Assembly: GCA_026874595.1 (NCBI GenBank)
Contig: CM049316.1
Location: 76,952,676 to 77,016,675, forward strand
Length of the DNA: 64,000 nucleotides
Direction: 5' to 3'
Source of the DNA: Sipunculus nudus
Lineage: Eukaryota; Annelida; Sipuncula; Golfingiida; Sipunculidae
This document shows positions 39,110 through 52,048 of this stretch, piece after piece. Under the pieces are notes generated by a model. The model was not told the DNA's origin. It was given only the letters and a program-made list of their open reading frames with translations, and did not search any database. The position numbers and the translations under genes were made by a program. Every line of letters starts with the position of its first letter. Position 1 is the first letter of the stretch.

Positions 39110-42100
39110 ATCCAGTACGGTACACACCTCAACCCTACCTGGTCTGTATCCAGTACAGTACACCTCCTAACCCTACTCAGCCTGTATCCAGTACAGTACA
39201 CACCTCAACCCTACCTGGTCTGTATCCAGTACAGTACACACCTCAACCGTACTCAGCCTGTATCCAGTACAGTACACACCTCAACCCTACCTGGTCTGTA
39301 TCCAGTACAATACACACCTCAACCCTACCTGGTCTGTATCCAGTACAGTACACACCTCAACCCTACTCAGCCTGTATCCAGTATAGTACACACCTCAACC
39401 CTACCTGGCCTGTATCCAGTACAGTACACACCTCAACCCTACTCAGCCTGTATCTAGCACAATACACACCTCAACCCTACCTGGCCTGTATCCAGTACAG
39501 TACACACCTCAACCCTACCCAGCCTGTATCCAGCACAGTACACACCTCAACCCTACCTGGTCTGTATCCAGTACAGTACACACCTCAACCCTACTCAGCC
39601 TGTATCCAGTACAGTACACACCTCAACCCTACCTGGTCTGTATCCATTACAGTACACCCCTAAACCCTACCCAGCCTGTATCCAGTACAGTACACCTCTC
39701 AACCCTTCCCAGCCTGTATCCAGTACAGTACACACCTCAACCCTACTCAGCCTGTATCCAGCACAGTACACACCTCAACCCTACCTGGTCTGTATCCAGT
39801 ACAGTACACACCTCAACCCTACTCAGCCTGTATCCAGTACAGTACACACCTCAACCCTACCTGGTCTGTATCCAGTACAGTACACCCCTAAACCCTACCC
39901 AGCCTGTATCCAGTACAGTACACCTCTCAACCCTACCCAGCCTGTATCCAGTACAGTACACCTCTCAACCCTACCCAGCCTGTATCCAGTACAATACAAC
40001 CCTCAACCCTACCTGGTCTGTATCCAGTACAGTACACACCTCAACCCTACTCAGCCTGTATCCAGTACAATACAACCCTCAACCCTACCTGGTCTGTATC
40101 CAGTACAGTACACCTCTCAACCCTACCCAGTCTGTATCCAGTACAATACAACCGTCAACCCTACCTGGTCTGTATCCAGTACAGTACACACCTCAACCCT
40201 ACCCAGCCTGTATCCAGTACAATACAACCCTCAACCCTACCTGGTCTGTATCCAGTACAGTACACACCTCAACCCTACCCAGCCTGTATCCAGTACAGTA
40301 CACCTCTCAACCCTACCCAGCCTGTATCCAGTACAGTACACACCTCAAACCTACTCAGCCTGTATCCAGCACAGTACACACCTCAACCCTACCTGGTCTG
40401 TATCCAGTACAGTACACCTCTCAACCCTACCCAGCCTGTATCCAGTACAGTATACCCCTCAACCCTACCTGGTCTGTATCCAGTACAATACACCTCTCAA
40501 CCCTACCTGGTCTGTATCCAGTACAGTACACCCCTAAACCCTACCCAGCCTGTATCCAGTACAATACAACCCTCAACCCTACCCAGCCTGTATCCAGTAC
40601 AGTACACCCCTAAACCCTACCCAGCCTGTATCCAGTACAATACAACCCTCAATCCTACCTGGTCTGTATCCAGTGCAGTACACCTCTCAACCCTACCCAG
40701 CCTGTATCCAGTACAGTACACCCTTAAACCCTACCCAGCCTGTATCCAGTACAGTACACCCCTAAACCCTACCCAGCCTGTATCCAGTACAGTACACACC
40801 TCAACCCTACCAAGCCTGTATCCAGTACAGTACACACCTCAACCCTACCCAGCCTGTATCCAGTACAGTACACCCCTCAACCCTACCTGGCCTGTATCCA
40901 GTACAGTACACACCTCAACCCTACCTGGTCTGTATCCAGTACAGTACACCCCTAAACCCTACCCAGCCTGTCTCCAGTACAGTACACCTCTCAACCCTAC
41001 CCAGCCTGTATCCAGTACAGTACACCTCTCAACCCTACCCAGCCTGTATCCAGTACAATACAACCCTCAACCTTACCTGGTCTGTATCCAGTACAGTACA
41101 CACCTCAACCCTACTCAGCCTGTATCCAGTACAATACAACCCTCAACCCTACCCAGTCTGTATCCAGTACAATACAACCCTCAACCCTACCTGGTCTGTA
41201 TCCAGTACAGTACACACCTCAACCCTACCCAGCCTGTATCCAGTACAATACAACCCTCAACCCTACCTGGTCTGTATCCAGTACAGTACACACCTCAACC
41301 CTACCCAGCCTGTATCCAGTACAGTACACCTCTCAACCCTATCCAGCCTGTATCCAGTACAGTACACACCTCAACCCTACTCATCCTGTATCCAGCACAG
41401 TACACACCTCAACCCTACCTGGTCTGTATCCAGTACAGTACACCTCTCAACCCTACCCAGCCTGTATCCAGTACAGTATACCCCTCAACCCTACCTGGTC
41501 TGTATCCAGTACAATACACTTCTCAACCCTACCTGGTCTGTATCCAGTACAGTACACCCCTAAACCCTACCCAGCCTGTATCCAGTACAATACAACCCTC
41601 AACCCTACCCAGCCTGTATCCAGTACAGTACACCCCTAAACCCTACCCAGCCTGTATCCAGTACAATACAACCCTCAATCCTACCTGGTCTGTATCCAGT
41701 ACAGTACACCTCTCAACCCTACCCAGCCTGTATCCAGTACAGTACACCCTTAAACCCTACCCAGCCTGTATCCAGTACAGTACACCCCTAAACCCTACCC
41801 AGCCTGTATCCAGTACAGTACACACCTCAACCCTACCCAGCCTGTATCCAGTACAGTACACACCTCAACCCTACCCAGCCTGTATCCAGTACAGTACACC
41901 CCTCAACCCTACCTGGCCTGTATCCAGTACAGTACTCACCTCAACCCTACCTGGTCTGTATCCAGTACAGTACACACCTCAACCCTACCCAGCCTGTATC
42001 CAGTACAGTACACCTCTCAACCCTACCCATCCTGTATCCAGTACAGTTCACCCCTCAACCCTACCTAGCCTGTATCCAGTACAGTACACACCTCAATCCT

Positions 42101-42310
42101 ACCTGGTCTGTATCCAGTACAGTACACACCTCAACCCTACCCAGCCTGTATCCAGTACAGTACACCTCTCAACCCTACCCAGCCTGTATCCAGTACAGTA
42201 CACCTCTCAACCCTACCCAGCCTGTATCCAGTATACTACACCCCTTAACCCTACCTGGCCTGTATCCAGTACAGTACACCCCTCAACCCTACCCAGCCTG
42301 TATCCAGTAC
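39110..42310 (+). repeat. B block Q, copy 2
   Basis: CCTCCTAACCC occurs at 39,173 and the same series of private markers as in copy 1 follows. The offset from copy 1 is 7,185 at the start and 7,213 at the end, so small indels separate them. The right part matches 59.6-61.9 kb. Confidence 0.65.
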
Positions 42311-42660
42311 AGAACACAGCTCAACCCTACCCAGCCTGTACCCAGTACAGTACACACCTCAACCCTACCCAGCCTGTATCCAGTATAGTACACCCCTAAA
42401 CCCTACCTGGCCTGTATCCAGTACAGTATACCCCTCAACCCTACCCAGCCTGTATCCAGTACAGAACACAGCTCAACCCTACCCAGCCTGTACCCAGTAC
42501 AGTACACACCTCAACCCTAGCTGGCCTGTATCCAGTATAGTACACACCTCAACCCTACCCAGCCTGTATCCAGTACAGAACACAGCTCAACCCTACCCAG
42601 CCTGTATCCAGTACAGTACACCCCTCAACCCTACCTGGCCTGTATCCAGTACATTACACA
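40470..42660 (+). repeat. Collinear block repeated at 59.66-61.85 kb, left copy
   Basis: Matching markers are CAGTGCAG (40,671 and 59,863), CACTTCTC (41,517 and 60,708), AGTTCACCCC (42,045 and 61,236), GTATACTAC (42,231 and 61,422) and CTAGCTGG (42,517 and 61,708). The offset is 19,192 then 19,191. The single-base change is explained by a 1-bp deletion at about 60,046 (CAGCCGTATCC). Confidence 0.85.
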
Positions 42661-42874
42661 CCTCAACCCTACCCAGCCTGTATCCAGTACAGTACACACC
42701 TCAACCCTACCTAGTCTGTATCCAGTACAATACACCCCTCAACCCTACTGGACCTGTATCATGTACAGTATACACCCCAACCCTACCCATCCTGTAACCA
42801 GTACAGTACATCCCTCAACCCTACCTGGTCTGTATCCAGTACAGTACACCCCTCAACCCTACTGGACCTGAATC

Positions 42875-44788
42875 ATGTACAGTACACACCTCAACCCTAC
42901 CTGGTCTGTATCCAGTACAGTACACCCCTCAACCCTACTTAGCCTGTATCCAGTACATTACACACCTCAACCCTACCTGGTCTGTATCCAGTACAGTACA
43001 CACCCCAACCCTACCCAGCCTGTAACCAGTAGAGTACACCCCTCAACCCTACCTGGTCTGTATCTAGTACAGTACACACCTCAACCCTACTCAGCCTGTA
43101 TCCAGTACAGTACACACCTCATCCCTACCCAGCCTTTATCCAGTACAGTACACACCTCAACCCTACCCAGCCTTTATCCAGTAAAGTACAACCCTCAACC
43201 CTACCCAGCCTGTTTCCCGTACAATACACCTCTCAACCCTACTGGACCTGTATCAGGTACAGTACACACCTCAACCCTACCCAGCATATCCAGTACAGTA
43301 CACACCTCAACCCTACTCAGCCTGTATCCAGTACAGTACACACCTCAACCCTACTCAGCCTGTATCCAGTACAGTACACACCTCAACCCTACCTGGTCTG
43401 TATCCAGCACATTACACACCTCAACCCTAATCAGCCTGTATCCAGTACAGTACACACATCAACCCTACCTGGCCTGTATCCAGAACAGTACACCCCTAAA
43501 CCCTACCCAGCCCGTATCCAGCACAGTACACACCTCAACCCTACCTGGTCTGTATCCAGTACAGTACACACCTCAACCCTACCTGGCCTGTATCCAGTAC
43601 AGTACACCTCTCAACCCTATCCAGCCTGTATCCAGTACAGTATACCCCTCAACCCTACCCAGCCTGTATTTAGTACAGTACACACCTCAACCCTACCTGG
43701 TTTGTATCCAATACAGTATACCCCTCAACCCTACCCAGCCTGTATCCAGTACAGTACACACCTCAACCCTACTCAGCCTGTATCCAGTACAGTACACACC
43801 TCAACCCTACTCAGCCTGTATCCAGTACAGTACACACCTCAACCCTACCTGGTCTGTATCCAGCACATTACACACCTCAACCCTAATCAGCCTGTATCCA
43901 GTACAGTACACACATCAACCCTACCTGGCCTGTATCCAGTACAGTACACCCCTAAACCCTACCCAGCCCGTATCCAGCACAGTACACACCTCAACCCTAC
44001 CTGGTCTGTATCCAGTACAGTACACACCTCAACCCTACCTGGCCTGTATCCAGTACAGTACACCTCTCAACCCTATCCAGCCTGTATCCAGTACAGTATA
44101 CCCCTCAACCCTACCCAGCCTGTATTTAGTACAGTACACACCTCAACCCTACCTGGTTTGTATCCAATACAGTATACCCCTCAACCCTACCCAACCTGTA
44201 TTTAGTACAGTACACACCTCAATCCTACCTGGCCTGTATCCAGTACAGTACACCTCTCAACCCTACCCAGCCTGTATCCAGTACAGCACACCTCTCTACC
44301 CTACCTGGTCTGTATCTAGTACAGTACACCCCTAAACCCTTCCCAGCCTGTATCCAGCACAGTACACACCTCAACCCTACCTGGTCTGTATCCAGTACAG
44401 TACACCTCTCAACCCTACCCGGCCTGTATCCAGTACAGTACACCCCTAAACCCTACCCAGCCTGTATCCAGTACAGTACACACCTCAACCCTACCTAGCC
44501 TGTATCCAGTACAGTACACCTCTCAACCCTACCCAGCCTGTATCCAGTACAGTACACACCTCAACCCTACCTGGTCTGTATCCAGTACAGTACACCCCTA
44601 AACCCTATCCAGCACAGTACACACCTCAACCCTACCTGGTCTGTATCCAGTACAGTACACCCCTAAACCCTATCCAGCACAGTACACACCTCAACCCTAC
44701 CTGGTCTGTATCCAGTACAGTACACACCTCAACCCTACCTGGTCTGTATCCAGTACAGTACACCCCTCAACCCTACTGGACCTGAATC
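42875..44788 (+). repeat. B HOR unit P, expanded copy 1 (1,914 bp)
   Basis: The length is 51 monomers minus 24 bp, that is the basic P unit plus 456 bp (12 monomers). The extra segment is an internal tandem duplication, with AATCAGCC at 43,429 and again at 43,885. A private variant CCAGAACAGTAC near 43,482 distinguishes this copy. Confidence 0.88.
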
Positions 44789-46702
44789 ATGTACAGTACA
44801 CACCTCAACCCTACCTGGTCTGTATCCAGTACAGTACACCCCTCAACCCTACTTAGCCTGTATCCAGTACATTACACACCTCAACCCTACCTGGTCTGTA
44901 TCCAGTACAGTACACACCCCAACCCTACCCAGCCTGTAACCAGTAGAGTACACCCCTCAACCCTACCTGGTCTGTATCTAGTACAGTACACACCTCAACC
45001 CTACTCAGCCTGTATCCAGTACAGTACACACCTCATCCCTACCCAGCCTTTATCCAGTACAGTACACACCTCAACCCTACCCAGCCTTTATCCAGTAAAG
45101 TACAACCCTCAACCCTACCCAGCCTGTTTCCCGTACAATACACCTCTCAACCCTACTGGACCTGTATCAGGTACAGTACACACCTCAACCCTACCCAGCA
45201 TATCCAGTACAGTACACACCTCAACCCTACTCAGCCTGTATCCAGTACAGTACACACCTCAACCCTACTCAGCCTGTATCCAGTACAGTACACACCTCAA
45301 CCCTACCTGGTCTGTATCCAGCACATTACACACCTCAACCCTAATCAGCCTGTATCCAGTACAGTACACACATCAACCCTACCTGGCCTGTATCCAGTAC
45401 AGTACACCCCTAAACCCTACCCAGCCCGTATCCAGCACAGTACACACCTCAACCCTACCTGGTCTGTATCCAGTACAGTACACACCTCAACCCTACCTGG
45501 CCTGTATCCAGTACAGTACACCTCTCAACCCTATCCAGCCTGTATCCAGTACAGTATACCCCTCAACCCTACCCAGCCTGTATTTAGTACAGTACACACC
45601 TCAACCCTACCTGGTTTGTATCCAATACAGTATACCCCTCAACCCTACCCAGCCTGTATCCAGTACAGTACACACCTCAACCCTACTCAGCCTGTATCCA
45701 GTACAGTACACACCTCAACCCTACTCAGCCTGTATCCAGTACAGTACACACCTCAACCCTACCTGGTCTGTATCCAGCACATTACACACCTCAACCCTAA
45801 TCAGCCTGTATCCAGTACAGTACACACATCAACCCTACCTGGCCTGTATCCAGTACAGTACACCCCTAAACCCTACCCAGCCCGTATCCAGCACAGTACA
45901 CACCTCAACCCTACCTGGTCTGTATCCAGTACAGTACACACCTCAACCCTACCTGGCCTGTATCCAGTACAGTACACCTCTCAACCCTATCCAGCCTGTA
46001 TCCAGTACAGTATACCCCTCAACCCTACCCAGCCTGTATTTAGTACAGTACACACCTCAACCCTACCTGGTTTGTATCCAATACAGTATACCCCTCAACC
46101 CTACCCAGCCTGTATTTAGTACAGTACACACCTCAATCCTACCTGGCCTGTATCCAGTACAGTACACCTCTCAACCCTACCCAGCCTGTATCCAGTACAG
46201 CACACCTCTCTACCCTACCTGGTCTGTATCTAGTACAGTACACCCCTAAACCCTTCCCAGCCTGTATCCAGCACAGTACACACCTCAACCCTACCTGGTC
46301 TGTATCCAGTACAGTACACCTCTCAACCCTACCCGGCCTGTATCCAGTACAGTACACCCCTAAACCCTACCCAGCCTGTATCCAGTACAGTACACACCTC
46401 AACCCTACCTAGCCTGTATCCAGTACAGTACACCTCTCAACCCTACCCAGCCTGTATCCAGTACAGTACACACCTCAACCCTACCTGGTCTGTATCCAGT
46501 ACAGTACACCCCTAAACCCTATCCAGCACAGTACACACCTCAACCCTACCTGGTCTGTTTCCAGTACAGTACACCCCTAAACCCTATCCAGCACAGTACA
46601 CACCTCAACCCTACCTGGTCTGTATCCAGTACAGTACACACCTCAACCCTACCTGGTCTGTATCCAGTACAGTACACCCCTCAACCCTACTGGACCTGAA
46701 TC
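44789..46702 (+). repeat. B HOR unit P, expanded copy 2 (1,914 bp)
   Basis: Same length and internal 456-bp duplication as copy 1, and near-identical on reading. A private variant CTGTTTCCAG occurs near 46,556 in the tract between the two 27-bp monomers. Confidence 0.88.
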
Positions 46703-48730
46703 ATGTACAGTACACACCTCAACCCTACCTGGTCTGTATCCAGTACAGTACACCCCTCAACCCTACTTAGCCTGTATCCAGTACATTACACACCTCAACC
46801 CTACCTGGTCTGTATCCAGTACAGTACACACCCCAACCCTACCCAGCCTGTAACCAGTAGAGTACACCCCTCAACCCTACCTGGTCTGTATCTAGTACAG
46901 TACACACCTCAACCCTACTCAGCCTGTATCCAGTACAGTACACACCTCATCCCTACCCAGCCTTTATCCAGTACAGTACACACCTCAACCCTACCCAGCC
47001 TTTATCCAGTAAAGTACAACCCTCAACCCTACCCAGCCTGTTTCCCGTACAATACACCTCTCAACCCTACTGGACCTGTATCAGGTACAGTACACACCTC
47101 AACCCTACCCAGCATATCCAGTACAGTACACACCTCAACCCTACTCAGCCTGTATCCAGTACAGTACACACCTCAACCCTACTCAGCCTGTATCCAGTAC
47201 AGTACACACCTCAACCCTACCTGGTCTGTATCCAGCACATTACACACCTCAACCCTAATCAGCCTGTATCCAGTACAGTACACACATCAACCCTACCTGG
47301 CCTGTATCCAGTACAGTACACCCCTAAACCCTACCCAGCCCGTATCCAGCACAGTACACACCTCAACCCTACCTGGTCTGTATCCAGTACAGTACACACC
47401 TCAACCCTACCTGGCCTGTATCCAGTACAGTACACCTCTCAACCCTATCCAGCCTGTATCCAGTACAGTATACCCCTCAACCCTACCCAGCCTGTATTTA
47501 GTACAGTACACACCTCAACCCTACCTGGTTTGTATCCAATACAGTATACCCCTCAACCCTATCCAGCCTGTATCCAGTACAGTATACCCCTCAACCCTAC
47601 CCAGCCTGTATTTAGTACAGTACACACCTCAACCCTACCTGGTTTGTATCCAATACAGTATACCCCTCAACCCTACCCAGCCTGTATCCAGTACAGTACA
47701 CACCTCAACCCTACTCAGCCTGTATCCAGTACAGTACACACCTCAACCCTACTCAGCCTGTATCCAGTACAGTACACACCTCAACCCTACCTGGTCTGTA
47801 TCCAGCACATTACACACCTCAACCCTAATCAGCCTGTATCCAGTACAGTACACACATCAACCCTACCTGGCCTGTATCCAGTACAGTACACCCCTAAACC
47901 CTACCCAGCCCGTATCCAGCACAGTACACACCTCAACCCTACCTGGTCTGTATCCAGTACAGTACACACCTCAACCCTACCTGGCCTGTATCCAGTACAG
48001 TACACCTCTCAACCCTATCCAGCCTGTATCCAGTACAGTATACCCCTCAACCCTACCCAGCCTGTATTTAGTACAGTACACACCTCAACCCTACCTGGTT
48101 TGTATCCAATACAGTATACCCCTCAACCCTACCCAACCTGTATTTAGTACAGTACACACCTCAATCCTACCTGGCCTGTATCCAGTACAGTACACCTCTC
48201 AACCCTACCCAGCCTGTATCCAGTACAGCACACCTCTCTACCCTACCTGGTCTGTATCTAGTACAGTACACCCCTAAACCCTTCCCAGCCTGTATCCAGC
48301 ACAGTACACACCTCAACCCTACCTGGTCTGTATCCAGTACAGTACACCTCTCAACCCTACCCGGCCTGTATCCAGTACAGTACACCCCTAAACCCTACCC
48401 AGCCTGTATCCAGTACAGTACACACCTCAACCCTACCTAGCCTGTATCCAGTACAGTACACCTCTCAACCCTACCCAGCCTGTATCCAGTACAGTACACA
48501 CCTCAACCCTACCTGGTCTGTATCCAGTACAGTACACCCCTAAACCCTATCCAGCACAGTACACACCTCAACCCTACCTGGTCTGTATCCAGTACAGTAC
48601 ACCCCTAAACCCTATCCAGCACAGTACACACCTCAACCCTACCTGGTCTGTATCCAGTACAGTACACACCTCAACCCTACCTGGTCTGTATCCAGTACAG
48701 TACACCCCTCAACCCTACTGGACCTGAATC
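46703..48730 (+). repeat. B HOR unit P, expanded copy 3 (2,028 bp)
   Basis: This is the 1,914-bp form plus exactly 114 bp. The extra trimer is the tandem repeat at 47,445-47,672. Confidence 0.88.
47445..47672 (+). repeat. 114-bp trimer duplicated in tandem in P copy 3
   Basis: CTATCCAGCC occurs at 47,445 and 47,559. Each 114-bp copy holds three monomers in the order GTATACCCC, TATTTAGTACAG, GTTTGTATCCAATACAG. The other P units have this trimer once per 456-bp half. Confidence 0.88.
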
Positions 48731-50644
48731 ATGTACAGTACACACCTCAACCCTACCTGGTCTGTATCCAGTACAGTACACCCCTCAACCCTACTTAGCC
48801 TGTATCCAGTACATTACACACCTCAACCCTACCTGGTCTGTATCCAGTACAGTACACACCCCAACCCTACCCAGCCTGTAACCAGTAGAGTACACCCCTC
48901 AACCCTACCTGGTCTGTATCTAGTACAGTACACACCTCAACCCTACTCAGCCTGTATCCAGTACAGTACACACCTCATCCCTACCCAGCCTTTATCCAGT
49001 ACAGTACACACCTCAACCCTACCCAGCCTTTATCCAGTAAAGTACAACCCTCAACCCTACCCAGCCTGTTTCCCGTACAATACACCTCTCAACCCTACTG
49101 GACCTGTATCAGGTACAGTACACACCTCAACCCTACCCAGCATATCCAGTACAGTACACACCTCAACCCTACTCAGCCTGTATCCAGTACAGTACACACC
49201 TCAACCCTACTCAGCCTGTATCCAGTACAGTACACACCTCAACCCTACCTGGTCTGTATCCAGCACATTACACACCTCAACCCTAATCAGCCTGTATCCA
49301 GTACAGTACACACATCAACCCTACCTGGCCTGTATCCAGTACAGTACACCCCTAAACCCTACCCAGCCCGTATCCAGCACAGTACACACCTCAACCCTAC
49401 CTGGTCTGTATCCAGTACAGTACACACCTCAACCCTACCTGGCCTGTATCCAGTACAGTACACCTCTCAACCCTATCCAGCCTGTATCCAGTACAGTATA
49501 CCCCTCAACCCTACCCAGCCTGTATTTAGTACAGTACACACCTCAACCCTACCTGGTTTGTATCCAATACAGTATACCCCTCAACCCTACCCAGCCTGTA
49601 TCCAGTACAGTACACACCTCAACCCTACTCAGCCTGTATCCAGTACAGTACACACCTCAACCCTACTCAGCCTGTATCCAGTACAGTACACACCTCAACC
49701 CTACCTGGTCTGTATCCAGCACATTACACACCTCAACCCTAATCAGCCTGTATCCAGTACAGTACACACATCAACCCTACCTGGCCTGTATCCAGTACAG
49801 TACACCCCTAAACCCTACCCAGCCCGTATCCAGCACAGTACACACCTCAACCCTACCTGGTCTGTATCCAGTACAGTACACACCTCAACCCTACCTGGCC
49901 TGTATCCAGTACAGTACACCTCTCAACCCTATCCAGCCTGTATCCAGTACAGTATACCCCTCAACCCTACCCAGCCTGTATTTAGTACAGTACACACCTC
50001 AACCCTACCTGGTTTGTATCCAATACAGTATACCCCTCAACCCTACCCAGCCTGTATTTAGTACAGTACACACCTCAATCCTACCTGGCCTGTATCCAGT
50101 ACAGTACACCTCTCAACCCTACCCAGCCTGTATCCAGTACAGCACACCTCTCTACCCTACCTGGTCTGTATCTAGTACAGTACACCCCTAAACCCTTCCC
50201 AGCCTGTATCCAGCACAGTACACACCTCAACCCTACCTGGTCTGTATCCAGTACAGTACACCTCTCAACCCTACCCGGCCTGTATCCAGTACAGTACACC
50301 CCTAAACCCTACCCAGCCTGTATCCAGTACAGTACACACCTCAACCCTACCTAGCCTGTATCCAGTACAGTACACCTCTCAACCCTACCCAGCCTGTATC
50401 CAGTACAGTACACACCTCAACCCTACCTGGTCTGTATCCAGTACAGTACACCCCTAAACCCTATCCAGCACAGTACACACCTCAACCCTACCTGGTCTGT
50501 ATCCAGTACAGTACACCCCTAAACCCTATCCAGCACAGTACACACCTCAACCCTACCTGGTCTGTATCCAGTACAGTACACACCTCAACCCTACCTGGTC
50601 TGTATCCAGTACAGTACACCCCTCAACCCTACTGGACCTGAATC
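48731..50644 (+). repeat. B HOR unit P, expanded copy 4 (1,914 bp)
   Basis: Same organisation as copies 1 and 2. The ACCCAACCTG-like head near 44,190 in copy 1 and near 48,130 in copy 3 reads CCCAGCC here and in copy 2. Copies therefore alternate in this variant, which suggests pairwise duplication. Confidence 0.86.
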
Positions 50645-52048
50645 ATGTACAGTACACACCTCAACCCTACCTGGTCTGTATCCAGTACAGTACACCCCTC
50701 AACCCTACTTAGCCTGTATCCAGTACATTACACACCTCAACCCTACCTGGTCTGTATCCAGTACAGTACACACCCCAACCCTACCCAGCCTGTAACCAGT
50801 AGAGTACACCCCTCAACCCTACCTGGTCTGTATCTAGTACAGTACACACCTCAACCCTACTCAGCCTGTATCCAGTACAGTACACACCTCATCCCTACCC
50901 AGCCTTTATCCAGTACAGTACACACCTCAACCCTACCCAGCCTTTATCCAGTAAAGTACAACCCTCAACCCTACCCAGCCTGTTTCCCGTACAATACACC
51001 TCTCAACCCTACTGGACCTGTATCAGGTACAGTACACACCTCAACCCTACCCAGCATATCCAGTACAGTACACACCTCAACCCTACTCAGCCTGTATCCA
51101 GTACAGTACACACCTCAACCCTACTCAGCCTGTATCCAGTACAGTACACACCTCAACCCTACCTGGTCTGTATCCAGCACATTACACACCTCAACCCTAA
51201 TCAGCCTGTATCCAGTACAGTACACACATCAACCCTACCTGGCCTGTATCCAGTACAGTACACCCCTAAACCCTACCCAGCCCGTATCCAGCACAGTACA
51301 CACCTCAACCCTACCTGGTCTGTATCCAGTACAGTACACACCTCAACCCTACCTGGCCTGTATCCAGTACAGTACACCTCTCAACCCTATCCAGCCTGTA
51401 TCCAGTACAGTATACCCCTCAACCCTACCCAGCCTGTATTTAGTACAGTACACACCTCAACCCTACCTGGTTTGTATCCAATACAGTATACCCCTCAACC
51501 CTACCCAGCCTGTATTTAGTACAGTACACACCTCAATCCTACCTGGCCTGTATCCAGTACAGTACACCTCTCAACCCTACCCAGCCTGTATCCAGTACAG
51601 CACACCTCTCTACCCTACCTGGTCTGTATCCAGTACAGTACACCCCTAAACCCTTCCCAGCCTGTATCCAGCACAGTACACACCTCAACCCTACCTGGTC
51701 TGTATCCAGTACAGTACACCTCTCAACCCTACCCGGCCTGTATCCAGTACAGTACACCCCTAAACCCTACCCAGCCTGTATCCAGTACAGTACACACCTC
51801 AACCCTACCTAGCCTGTATCCAGTACAGTACACCTCTCAACCCTACCCAGCCTGTATCCAGTACAGTACACACCTCAACCCTACCTGGTCTGTATCCAGT
51901 ACAGTACACCCCTAAACCCTATCCAGCACAGTACACACCTCAACCCTACCTGGTCTGTATCCAGTACAGTACACCCCTAAACCCTATCCAGCACAGTACA
52001 CACCTCAACCCTACCTGGTCTGTATCCAGTACAGTACACACCTCAACC
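50645..52048 (+). repeat. B HOR unit P, basic form, 3' end replaced
   Basis: This copy lacks the 456-bp internal duplication and so matches the basic form at 35,662. Near 52,048 it passes into Q-type sequence (ACTCAGCCTG followed by CCTCCTAACCC at 52,115) instead of restarting P. Confidence 0.78.

Larger units (their letters stand above)
35498..42710 (+). repeat. B macro-unit M2 (7,213 bp)
   Basis: This is the second macro-unit. CTAGTCTG at 35,498 recurs at 42,711, GAATCATG at 35,662 recurs at 42,875, and CCCTAGCTGG at 35,302 recurs at 42,515, all with an offset of 7,213 bp. It contains one complete basic P unit (35,662-37,119), a broken P restart, and one Q block. Confidence 0.8.

Noticed and set aside
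42875-48277. Open frames of 486, 486 and 524 codons (42,875, 44,789, 46,703; another 486 at 48,731) as a repeat-protein gene family
   Set aside because: They are copies of one HOR unit, and overlapping + strand frames give the same cyclic peptide. Length differences equal whole-monomer duplications. No evidence of selection on one frame is visible.
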